DNA from: Dehalococcoidia bacterium
Lineage (GTDB): Bacteria; Chloroflexota; Dehalococcoidia; GIF9; AB-539-J10
Reading direction: 5' to 3'
Length of the DNA stretch: 19,625 nt
NCBI GenBank assembly: GCA_030612165.1
Contig: JAUWOK010000007.1
Span: 1-19,625, forward strand
The notes beneath the pieces are model-generated. The model saw only the letters and a program-made list of their open reading frames with translations, was not told the DNA's origin and made no database searches. How positions within the stretch are numbered: position 1 is the stretch's first letter; each line of letters begins with the position of its first letter. Both the position numbers and the translations under genes were made by a program. Positions 7,741 to 14,919 of this stretch are shown piece after piece.

Positions 7741-8532
7741 ATGGTAGAAAATACTTCCATAAAAGAACTTCTGGAAGCCGGGGTACATTTCGGTCATCAG
7801 ACCAGCTATTGGCATCCCAAGATGAAAAAATATATCTTCACCCAGCGCAATGGAATACATATCATTGATTTGGAAAAGACAGTCCTTATGATGGATAAGG
7901 CCTGCGACTTCATCCGGAACCTCGCTGCCATGGGACAAGAAGTTATTTTCGTGGGAACGAAGAGACAGGCACAGGAAGTTGTGGAGGCGGCAGCTCAAAA
8001 GTGCGGTATGTGTTATGTCAATCTAAGATGGCTGGGCGGACTGTTAACCAACTTCGCCACCATACAGACCCGCATCGATTATCTGGTACGGCTGGAAGAT
8101 AAAAGAAATAGAGGCGAATTAGATGCCTTATCCAAAAAAGAAAGGTCTCAAATAGATAAAGAGATATTGCGTCTCAATAAACAAATGGGAGGCTTTAAAG
8201 AAATGACAAAGCTTCCCGCGGCTTTGTTTATTGTAGACCCCATTAAAGACAGCATCGCTCTCGCGGAGGCAAAGAAATTGGACATTCCAGTGGTAGCTAT
8301 TACAGATACCAACTGCAACCCCGACAATATTGACTATCCCATTCCGGCTAACGACGATGCAATCAAGACAATCAAGTTAGTCTGTAATCGTATAGCCGAC
8401 GCGATTATTGAGGGGAGAGGCACACAGCAAAATGGCCAGCTGGAAGCAGGGGAACTCCTATCAACAGAACAGGGAGAGGAAAAGGAGTTGGATATCATGA
8501 CCTCCTACTCTTTTGAGCCGGAAAAGGCTTGA
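7741..8532 (+). CDS. rpsB: 30S ribosomal protein S2
   Basis: S2 binds the platform side of the 30S subunit and joins late in assembly, together with S1 where that is present. I use ATG at 7741 (263 aa): the protein then begins MVENTSIKELLEAGVHFGHQT, the normal S2 N-terminus, and an AGGA lies ten bases upstream. The frame stays open back to 7636, but that extension contains the promoter and has no S2 similarity. Further family motifs are VIFVGTKRQAQEVV, YVNLRWLGGLLTNF, KLPAALFIVDP and AITDTNCNPDNIDYPIPANDDA. The acidic C-terminal tail (about 30 residues) is variable in the family. First gene of the operon, 47 bases before tsf. Confidence 0.96.
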   Translation: MVENTSIKELLEAGVHFGHQTSYWHPKMKKYIFTQRNGIHIIDLEKTVLMMDKACDFIRNLAAMGQEVIFVGTKRQAQEVVEAAAQKCGMCYVNLRWLGGLLTNFATIQTRIDYLVRLEDKRNRGELDALSKKERSQIDKEILRLNKQMGGFKEMTKLPAALFIVDPIKDSIALAEAKKLDIPVVAITDTNCNPDNIDYPIPANDDAIKTIKLVCNRIADAIIEGRGTQQNGQLEAGELLSTEQGEEKELDIMTSYSFEPEKA

Positions 8533-8579
8533 TGCTCTTGAAAACTTTATGATCTTGAAAGCAGGAGGGCAAGAACGGT

Positions 8580-9083
8580 TTGGAAATTTCAGTTGATACT
8601 ATCAAAGAACTCAGGCACATGACCGGCATCGGTGTTCTTGAATGCAAAAAAGCTCTTTCTGAAACAGGCGGGGACATAGAAAAGGCAACAGCGTTGCTGC
8701 GCCAACGAGGAATGGCTATCGCCGAGCAAAAATCCAGCCGAAGTGCAAACGAAGGAAGGATTGACGCTTACATTCATTATGGTGGACGGATAGGTACATT
8801 AATAGAGCTGAATTGTGAAACAGATTTTGTCGCCCGAACCGACGAGTTCAAGGAACTTGCCCATCTTCTGGCAATGCAGATAGCCGCCACTTCTCCTAAA
8901 TTCATTGCCGAAGAAGATATCCTCGAGGAGACCTGCCTAAATCCGGAAGAGGCCTGCCTGTTGTTACAGCCATCCATCAAAGACCCCAGTAAGACCATAC
9001 AGGAAGTTATTGAAGAGACCATAGCTCATATCGGAGAAAACATAAAGGTACGCAGATTCGCCAGATTCGAACTTGGTTGTTAG
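8580..9083 (+). CDS. tsf: Elongation factor Ts (short form)
   Basis: EF-Ts exchanges GDP for GTP on EF-Tu during translation. The N-terminal UBA-like part (IKELRHMTGIGVLECKKAL, about residues 8-26) and the Tu-contact signature CETDFVARTDEF (near 79-90) are clear. The product is only 167 aa, against 283 in E. coli, so it keeps the N-terminal domain and one core subdomain. Short forms like this are known from Thermus and, as I recall, Dehalococcoides, so it is not a truncation. The start is TTG at 8580: AGGAGG at 8563-8568 is the only good ribosome-binding site, and MEISVDTIKEL is a standard start for the family. Confidence 0.95.
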   Translation: MEISVDTIKELRHMTGIGVLECKKALSETGGDIEKATALLRQRGMAIAEQKSSRSANEGRIDAYIHYGGRIGTLIELNCETDFVARTDEFKELAHLLAMQIAATSPKFIAEEDILEETCLNPEEACLLLQPSIKDPSKTIQEVIEETIAHIGENIKVRRFARFELGC

Positions 9084-9103
9084 TTTAAGGGGATATTGGG
9101 ACG

Positions 9104-9829
9104 ATGGCAAAGGCCAGATATAAGCGAATACTGCTCAAGCTGAGCGGTGAGTCGCTGAAGGGTAATGGCCATGGCGTTATTGATCCTTCGATATTATCTG
9201 CCATTGCACAGCAAACCAAGCAGCTTGTATCATATGGTGTTGAAACAGGGATCGTTACCGGTGGCGGTAACTTCTGGCGTGGTTGTGACGCCGAGACCAT
9301 GGGCATGGATCGAGTAACCGCAGATCACGCCGGAATGCTGGCCACCATAATCAATGCTTTGGCGCTCCAAGGCGTACTGGAGGAACAGGGGATTGTTGCC
9401 AGAACTTTATCCGCTCTGGATGTCCGCACTGTAGCAGAACCATATATTCGCCGCCGCGCCATTCGCCATCTGGAAAAGGGACGGGTTATCATCATGGCGG
9501 GAGGCACAGGCAACCCCTATATGACTACGGATACAGCAGCCGCTCTGAGAGCAATCGAGATCGGCGCCGAAATCATTCTGATGGCCAAGCATAATGTTGA
9601 CGGGGTATACAACGACGACCCGCTTAGGAATCCGCAGGCAAAAAAATTCGACAGCTTAAGTTATCAAAAAGCTATGGAATTGCACCTCAAAGTTATGGAT
9701 ATGACCGCTTTTTCTTTATGTGACGAACATAACATCCCTATCGTAGTTTTTGATATTCAGTCTCCCGAGAGCATCAAAAAAATTATTCTGGGGGAATCCG
9801 TCGGCACATTAATTTCCAGAGAGGGGTGA
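9104..9829 (+). CDS. pyrH: UMP kinase
   Basis: PyrH phosphorylates UMP to UDP; the bacterial enzyme is a hexamer of the amino acid kinase fold, unlike eukaryotic UMP kinases. The 241-aa length is typical. Motifs include ILLKLSGESL (9-18, phosphate-binding lysine), VTGGGNFWRG (51-60), RRRAIRHLEKGRVIIMAGGTGNPYMTTD (117-144 region, substrate loop) and MAKHNVDGVYNDDP (160-173). The ATG at 9104 follows tsf by 20 bases and has GGGGA upstream. Its last codons overlap an alternative GTG start of frr, and the ribosome-binding site of frr lies in its end. Confidence 0.96.
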   Translation: MAKARYKRILLKLSGESLKGNGHGVIDPSILSAIAQQTKQLVSYGVETGIVTGGGNFWRGCDAETMGMDRVTADHAGMLATIINALALQGVLEEQGIVARTLSALDVRTVAEPYIRRRAIRHLEKGRVIIMAGGTGNPYMTTDTAAALRAIEIGAEIILMAKHNVDGVYNDDPLRNPQAKKFDSLSYQKAMELHLKVMDMTAFSLCDEHNIPIVVFDIQSPESIKKIILGESVGTLISREG

Positions 9830-9831
9830 AA

Positions 9832-10392
9832 ATGACAACAGAAGAAATTATCACCAATCTAAACGACAAAATGCAGAAAACCGCTGATGGTCTAATTCAA
9901 GAATTAACTACCATACGCACAGGAAGGGCCACGCCAGCCCTGGTAGAAAATGTCATAGTGGATTACCAGGGTTCACCTTTTCCCCTCCGCCAACTCGCCT
10001 CTATTTCTGCCCCGGAGGCTAACTTGCTTCTCGTACAGGCATGGGATCGTACCGCTCTGCGCAGCATTGAGAAGGCTATCCTCAAAGCCGATCTCGGCCT
10101 TAATCCTGCCAGTGACGGCAATGCCATTCGCATCTCCATTCCCCGTCTCAGCGAGGAACGGCGAAAGGATTTAGCCAAGCTCATAGCCAAGAAAGTGGAA
10201 GAACGACGAGTGGCTCTGCGCAACGAGAGGCGGGATGCCATTGAAAAATTAAGAGAACTGGAGAAAAATAAGGAACTTTCCCAGGATGAGCTTAAAGGAG
10301 CAACGAAACGCGTTCAGGATAGTATCGATAAATTCGTAGATCGAATAGAAAAAATAGGGCAGGATAAAGAGAAAGAAATCAAAGCAGTATGA
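9832..10392 (+). CDS. frr: Ribosome recycling factor
   Basis: RRF splits post-termination ribosomes together with EF-G. I start at ATG 9832 (186 aa, against 185 in E. coli) because GAGGGG at 9821-9826 sits five bases upstream; a GTG at 9826 would place the ribosome-binding site inside the start codon. Motifs are ELTTIRTGRATPALVE (about 24-39), TPLRQLASISAPEA-like sequence here as SPFPLRQLASISAPEA, then NPASDGNAIRISIPRLSEERR and the coiled-coil helix RVALRNERRDAIEKL. It lies between pyrH and cdsA; the usual uppS gene between frr and cdsA is absent. Confidence 0.95.
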   Translation: MTTEEIITNLNDKMQKTADGLIQELTTIRTGRATPALVENVIVDYQGSPFPLRQLASISAPEANLLLVQAWDRTALRSIEKAILKADLGLNPASDGNAIRISIPRLSEERRKDLAKLIAKKVEERRVALRNERRDAIEKLRELEKNKELSQDELKGATKRVQDSIDKFVDRIEKIGQDKEKEIKAV

Positions 10393-11207
10393 AACCAGCG
10401 CTCAAACAAAGAGTAACCACTTCTGTTGTAATTTTCTTCATGGTCTTTTTTGCTATCTGGTTCGGTAATCCCTGGCTCAGTATTCTCATAGCCGTCGCGG
10501 CGGCAGTAGGCGCTTTCGAGTTTTACCGCACAGCTTTAATCCCCAACAAAGAGCTCCCCTCCATCTGCCTCGGCTTAATATGGACGCTGGCACTGGTTCT
10601 CCGCCCGCATTATCAGGGCACCGGAGCGCTACCGCTGGTAATAACCCTGATTCTGGTAATCTCTTTAGTATGGTTGTTATGTCAACCACCGCGGCAAGAC
10701 GCTTTCCATAATTGGGCATGGACAATAGCAGGTGCTTTCTATATCGGCTGGATGCTTGGCTACTGGATTGATTTGAATACTCTGGTTTATGGCCGGGAGC
10801 TGGTTTGTCTGGCTATTCTCACGACTTTCATTAATGACATAGGCGCTTTCTGCACAGGGAAAATAAAGGGCAAGCACGCCCTCGCTCCCTCCCTCAGCCC
10901 TGGTAAAACGTGGGAAGGAGCAATAGGCGGACTGTTAAGTGCCCTTATTGGGGCAGTCGTTGTCTTCGCGGTTATAAATTCATTCACTCCCCTGCCTTTC
11001 ACCTATTCGCAGGTGCTTTTGCTGGGCTGCCTCATCAGCATATTCGCCCAGACAGGCGATCTGGTTGAGTCTCTTCTTAAACGCAATACAAAGGTCAAAG
11101 ATTCCGGCAAACTGTTACCGGGACATGGTGGCGTCCTTGACCGTCTCGACAGCATCATATTCGTAGGTCCGGTTATCTACTATTACGCAACATGGATACT
11201 GCTATAA
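10389..11207 (+). CDS. cdsA: Phosphatidate cytidylyltransferase (CDP-diglyceride synthase)
   Basis: CdsA makes CDP-diacylglycerol from phosphatidic acid and CTP, the branch point for membrane phospholipids. The 272-aa protein is an integral membrane enzyme with about seven or eight hydrophobic segments (near 10-27, 28-43, 55-68, 79-95, 105-122, 130-146, 177-198, 207-222). The signature spans about 229-256: SLLKRNTKVKDSGKLLPG followed by HGGVLDRLDS, with the paired Asp that bind Mg2+. ND-GAFCTGKIKGKHALAPSLSPGKTWEG is the other conserved loop. It overlaps frr by four bases (ATGA) and is the last gene of the rpsB operon, since dxr has its own promoter. Confidence 0.95.
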   Translation: MKPALKQRVTTSVVIFFMVFFAIWFGNPWLSILIAVAAAVGAFEFYRTALIPNKELPSICLGLIWTLALVLRPHYQGTGALPLVITLILVISLVWLLCQPPRQDAFHNWAWTIAGAFYIGWMLGYWIDLNTLVYGRELVCLAILTTFINDIGAFCTGKIKGKHALAPSLSPGKTWEGAIGGLLSALIGAVVVFAVINSFTPLPFTYSQVLLLGCLISIFAQTGDLVESLLKRNTKVKDSGKLLPGHGGVLDRLDSIIFVGPVIYYYATWILL

Positions 11208-11308
11208 ATCAACACGTTTTTTATAACAACCTTTAACCGGTCCCATGTGGACAAAATCCAGAGAACCCCTCTTTGCCTTCAGAATGGTTTTAGGGCCAGT
11301 TATTGTTT

Positions 11309-11314
11309 TATAAT
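11309..11314 (+). promoter_or_regulatory. dxr promoter, -10 box six bases before the ATG
   Basis: A perfect -10 hexamer TATAAT is followed by ACGAAC and the dxr ATG. Transcription normally starts about seven bases after the -10 box, which here is the A of the ATG. There is no Shine-Dalgarno-like sequence between 11290 and 11320. Both facts point to a leaderless mRNA. The -35 region is poor (TGGTTT at 11285-11290, 18-base spacer). Confidence 0.6.
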
Positions 11315-11320
11315 ACGAAC

Positions 11321-12448
11321 ATGGATAACAATGGACTGAAAAAGGTAGCCGTTTTTGGCTCCACTGGCTCTGTAGGGCGACAGGCCCTGGATATAATTCG
11401 AGCTTTTCCTGATAAATTTCAAGCGGCCGGACTGGCGGCCGGAAATAATCTCAAGCTGTTAAAAGAGCAAATCAATGAGTTCCGTCCCGGCATGTATCAT
11501 TCCTCTTCCAGAATAGACTATACGAGTAAATTTCTGCCACTGGAGGAAATTGCCTGCTCTCCTGAGATTGACCTGATTATCATGGCCATCCCGGGGAGCG
11601 TCGGATTAGCCCCCACCATAGCCGCCATCAGAAGCGGCAAGACGATAGCGCTTGCCAGCAAGGAAATCCTGGTAATGGCAGGAGAACACGTCTTCAAGGA
11701 AGCTTTGCAACAACAGGTGCAAATTTTGCCACTGGACAGCGAACACAGCGCCATCTGGCAATGTTTATCAGGTGAGAAAAGCAAGCCGGAGAAAATCTTC
11801 CTTACCGCTTCGGGAGGACCATTTTACAATTATTCACATACCCGCCTGAAAAAAGTTACGGCCGAGCAGGCTCTTTGTCACCCTACATGGAAAATGGGCA
11901 AAAAGATTACCATAGACTCAGCAACCTTGATGAATAAAGGGGTGGAAACCATCGAGGCTCACTGGTTCTTCTCCCTGCCATTGGAAAGCATCAAGATATT
12001 GATTCATCCTCAAAGCATCATCCATTCCCTGGTGGAGTTTGTGGACGGCTCCATGAAAGCTCAACTCAGCGCAACCGATATGCGGCTACCCATACAATAT
12101 GCTCTTTCTTACCCTGAACGAATAGCAAACTCCGAACTGCCACGCCTCGACCTGGAAAATATGTCACCCCTTACATTCAAGGCAGTGAATTACAGCAAGT
12201 TTCCCTGTCTCAAATTGGCACTGGACGCCGCCAGGATGGGAGACACCTACCCCGCCGTACTTTGCGCAGCCGACGAAATAGCTGTGGAACTATTTCTCTC
12301 CGGGCAAATCGCTTTTACGGAGATCGCAATCTTGATAGAAAAAGCCCTGGAAAAACACACCTGCACCAAACAGCCCTCGTTGGAAGAGATATTGCAAGCA
12401 GATAGCTGGGCCAGAAGCTACGTTAGAACGCAGGGGGAAGCTTTATAG
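11321..12448 (+). CDS. dxr: 1-deoxy-D-xylulose 5-phosphate reductoisomerase
   Basis: Dxr rearranges and reduces DXP to MEP with NADPH, the first committed step of the MEP isoprenoid pathway. The protein starts MDNNGLKKVAVFGSTGSVGRQ, with the NADPH-binding GSTGSVGR motif. Catalytic and metal residues are in LPLDSEHSAIWQ (the Asp and Glu of DSEH) and IDSATLMNKGVE (Glu). HPQSIIHSLVEFVDGS and PIQYALSYPERI follow the family. At 375 aa it is slightly short, mainly from gaps in the N-terminal domain. IALASKEILV replaces the usual ALANKESLV. A TTG at 11303 would add six residues but would place the -10 box inside the gene. ispG, a later step of the same pathway, is two genes downstream. Confidence 0.94.
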   Translation: MDNNGLKKVAVFGSTGSVGRQALDIIRAFPDKFQAAGLAAGNNLKLLKEQINEFRPGMYHSSSRIDYTSKFLPLEEIACSPEIDLIIMAIPGSVGLAPTIAAIRSGKTIALASKEILVMAGEHVFKEALQQQVQILPLDSEHSAIWQCLSGEKSKPEKIFLTASGGPFYNYSHTRLKKVTAEQALCHPTWKMGKKITIDSATLMNKGVETIEAHWFFSLPLESIKILIHPQSIIHSLVEFVDGSMKAQLSATDMRLPIQYALSYPERIANSELPRLDLENMSPLTFKAVNYSKFPCLKLALDAARMGDTYPAVLCAADEIAVELFLSGQIAFTEIAILIEKALEKHTCTKQPSLEEILQADSWARSYVRTQGEAL

Positions 12449-13495
12449 GTGAACATCGCCATCTCCGTTATTATCTTCATCGTAATTCTGTTTACAGTAG
12501 TTGTATTTCACGAATTAGGACACTTCTTTGTCTCCAGGCGCCGGGGAATCGTGGTGGAGGAATTCGGTTTGGGTATTCCACCGCGCCTTTTTGGTGTCAA
12601 GCGTGGTGAGACCACCTATTCACTCAATGCTATCCCGCTAGGAGCCTTTGTCAAGACAGCAGGTGAGAACGACCCTGATAATCCAAAAGGGCTGGCAGGC
12701 AAAGGTCCCTGGACCAGACTGGCAGTATACGCCGCAGGACCACTGGTCAATATCTTTCTGGCTTTCATCCTTTTGAGCATCTTCTTCTTTCAGCCAGTCA
12801 ACATGATTGTCAGCGAAGGCATCATGGTGCATTCTGTTATAGAAAACTCTCCGGCGGCAGAAGCAGGCATGCTCCCGGGAGATATTATTCTTGTGCTGAA
12901 TGGCCAGGATATTCATACAACACAGGATATACAGGACGCCCTGGAAATCACACAGGCAGAAACGGTACCTCTCCTCCTGGAAAGGGAAGGGGAATCGATA
13001 GAAACCAGTGTAAACCCAGAGATTAGCCCGACAACGGGAGCACCATCCTTAGGGGTATTCCTGTTTGAGCAGCAGCGCCTCTCGGCATGGAAATCCCTGC
13101 AGATGGGAGGAAGTTTCATCATCAATTTACCGGTTATGATAGTAGCATCTATCCCCGAATTAAAAAGTAATCCCGGAGATGCGCTGGTGGGCCCTATAGG
13201 AGCCGGGCAGCTAACGGTTGAAGTACTAAATTCTTCTGGCTTTGGCAGCGCCATTTTTATGGCCAGCATCATCAGCCTGGGAATAGGCCTTTTCAACTTC
13301 TTTCCCATTCCACCCCTGGACGGAGGAGGGATGCTGATAGCTATCATCGAGGGAGCCCGGAGGGGGAGACGCCTTCCCGCCCGCAGTGTACGGCTGGCAC
13401 AAACTATTGGCACCGCTCTCCTGATAACAATGGTGATTATGATAACTTTTAGCGACATTATGCGCCTCGTAAACGGCGCCGGGTTTGGATTATGA
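12449..13495 (+). CDS. rseP: RIP metalloprotease RseP (site-2 protease)
   Basis: RseP is a membrane zinc protease that cuts transmembrane segments of anti-sigma factors and cleared signal peptides. The 348-aa protein has the zinc motif HELGH (21-25) in the first hydrophobic segment, a second one at about 91-113 after GPWTRLAVYAAGPLVN, a single PDZ domain (about 126-185, with NSPAAEAGMLPGDIILVLNG), and the second zinc motif FPIPPLDGG (285-293, Asp291) in a third segment, then a fourth segment near 318-335. One PDZ domain is usual outside Proteobacteria. The start is GTG directly after the dxr stop, with GGGGGA 12-16 bases upstream. It overlaps ispG by four bases. Confidence 0.95.
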   Translation: MNIAISVIIFIVILFTVVVFHELGHFFVSRRRGIVVEEFGLGIPPRLFGVKRGETTYSLNAIPLGAFVKTAGENDPDNPKGLAGKGPWTRLAVYAAGPLVNIFLAFILLSIFFFQPVNMIVSEGIMVHSVIENSPAAEAGMLPGDIILVLNGQDIHTTQDIQDALEITQAETVPLLLEREGESIETSVNPEISPTTGAPSLGVFLFEQQRLSAWKSLQMGGSFIINLPVMIVASIPELKSNPGDALVGPIGAGQLTVEVLNSSGFGSAIFMASIISLGIGLFNFFPIPPLDGGGMLIAIIEGARRGRRLPARSVRLAQTIGTALLITMVIMITFSDIMRLVNGAGFGL

Positions 13496-14541
13496 CACGC
13501 AGAGTTTCTATTCCTCTGAAAATCGGTAACATAACGGTCGGCGGCAATGCTCCTGTTGTAGTCCAATCTATGACCAAGACCGACACCCGCGACACATGCG
13601 CTACCATCAAACAAATCAAGCAAATGGAGGAATGCGGCTGCGAAATAGTGCGGGTGGCAGTGCCCGACCGGGAAGCAGCCGCAGCGATTACCACCATTAA
13701 GCAGAACATCTCTGTTCCCTTGATTGCCGATATACATTTTGATTATCGCCTCGCCTTGCTTGCGCTGGAAGCAGGAGTTGAAGGCCTGCGCCTTAACCCG
13801 GGGAACATCGCTAATCCCGAGCAAATAGCCCGCGTTGTAGCAATTGCCAAAGAAAGAGTGGTTCCCATCCGCATCGGAGTAAACGCTGGCAGCCTGCCGG
13901 CAAAATTCGAACCTGACTCTTCCCTGTGCAAACGCATGGTGGATATGGCTCTCAAGCAGGTAGCTTTTCTGGAATCTTTAGACTTCAACCTGATCAAAAT
14001 CTCCCTCAAATCCTTCGATGTTCCCACCACAGTGCAGGCTTACACGGCAATAGCTCAAGAAACATCTTATCCCCTACATATTGGCATCACCGAAGCCGGA
14101 ACGGCATGGTCGGGAACTATACGCAGCGCAACCGGTATCGGCATACTTCTACATCAAGGAATAGGCGATACTATTCGCGTTTCCCTCACTGCTCACCCCT
14201 GCCAGGAGATACGCGCTGCTTACGAAATCTTGAAAACCCTGAAGCTAAGGGAATACGGGCCAACGCTGGTAAGCTGCCCCACCTGCGGCAGAACTCAGGT
14301 GGATATTCTTCCTCTGGCCGAAGCCGTCGATAAATACCTGGAAAAAATAAACCGCCCTCTCAAAGTGGCGATTATGGGCTGCGTGGTCAACGGGCCGGGA
14401 GAAGCCAGAGATGCCGATATCGGTATCGCCTGCGGCAAGGGAAACGGTATTATATTTAAAAAAGGCGAGGCAACGAAAAAAATAGAAGAAAAAGACTTCC
14501 TGAAAACCCTGATTGCAGAAATAGATTCTTTTCAAGAATGA
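13492..14541 (+). CDS. ispG: 4-hydroxy-3-methylbut-2-en-1-yl diphosphate synthase (flavodoxin)
   Basis: IspG (GcpE) reduces MEcPP to HMBPP, the step before IspH in the MEP pathway, using a [4Fe-4S] cluster and reduced flavodoxin or ferredoxin. The 349-aa protein has the TIM-barrel part (VVVQSMTKTDTRDT at 22-35, PLIADIHFDYRLAL at 76-89, LRLNPGNI at 99-106) and the C-terminal cluster domain. The cluster ligands are Cys262 and Cys265 (SCPTCGRTQVD), Cys297 (GCVVNGPGEA) and Glu304. The ATG overlaps rseP by four bases. With dxr it places two MEP-pathway steps in one transcript. The stop lies 15 bases from the end of the convergent regulator gene, with no visible terminator. Confidence 0.96.
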   Translation: MTRRVSIPLKIGNITVGGNAPVVVQSMTKTDTRDTCATIKQIKQMEECGCEIVRVAVPDREAAAAITTIKQNISVPLIADIHFDYRLALLALEAGVEGLRLNPGNIANPEQIARVVAIAKERVVPIRIGVNAGSLPAKFEPDSSLCKRMVDMALKQVAFLESLDFNLIKISLKSFDVPTTVQAYTAIAQETSYPLHIGITEAGTAWSGTIRSATGIGILLHQGIGDTIRVSLTAHPCQEIRAAYEILKTLKLREYGPTLVSCPTCGRTQVDILPLAEAVDKYLEKINRPLKVAIMGCVVNGPGEARDADIGIACGKGNGIIFKKGEATKKIEEKDFLKTLIAEIDSFQE

Positions 14542-14556
14542 CTGGGAGAAAAGCTG

Positions 14557-14919
14557 CTACTTAATTGGCATCAGCGATTTCAGGTGTGCCACGAGGTCAC
14601 GGGGTTCGAAGGGTTTAGCTATAAAATCATCTGCTCCCAGAGAGCGTCCTTTATTTACATTCTCCTGTTCTGCTCTCACGGTGAAAAGCATAACGGGTAC
14701 AGAAGAAAACGAGCGGATCTGTTCCAGCACCTGGAAACCATCTATATCAGGAAGCCCCAGGTCAAGTATGACAACATCCGGACTTTCCTCTTTCGCCATT
14801 TTCACTCCTTCCTCCCCTGTAAGAGCAAACAACACTTCAACCTCCCTCCAGTATACCTGCAGGGTCAGGACAACCGACTCTACAATCCCGCGATCATCAT
14901 CAATAACAAGAAATCTCAT
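14557..14919 (-). CDS. Receiver-only response regulator (CheY-like)
   Basis: The 120-aa product is a single REC domain with no output domain. It has the acidic pocket IDDD (6-9), the phospho-acceptor Asp53 (VILDLGLPD), the switch Thr80 (VMLFTVRAE) and Lys102 (FIAKPFEP). The start is taken at ATG 14919, which overlaps the kinase stop by one base (TGATG); a TTG three bases earlier is possible. Being downstream of and coupled to the kinase gene, it is its probable phosphorylation partner. With no DNA-binding domain it must act by protein contact or pass phosphate onward; the target is not visible here. Confidence 0.9.
   Translation of the reverse strand: MRFLVIDDDRGIVESVVLTLQVYWREVEVLFALTGEEGVKMAKEESPDVVILDLGLPDIDGFQVLEQIRSFSSVPVMLFTVRAEQENVNKGRSLGADDFIAKPFEPRDLVAHLKSLMPIK

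Noticed and set aside
11303..11320. TTG start for dxr at 11303
   Set aside because: It would overlap the perfect -10 box TATAAT and adds only MFYNTN, which is not part of the Dxr family N-terminus.
12913..13824. 303-aa frame antisense to rseP and ispG
   Set aside because: It covers two clear genes with full motifs on the other strand, has no recognisable domain, and is a codon-bias shadow.
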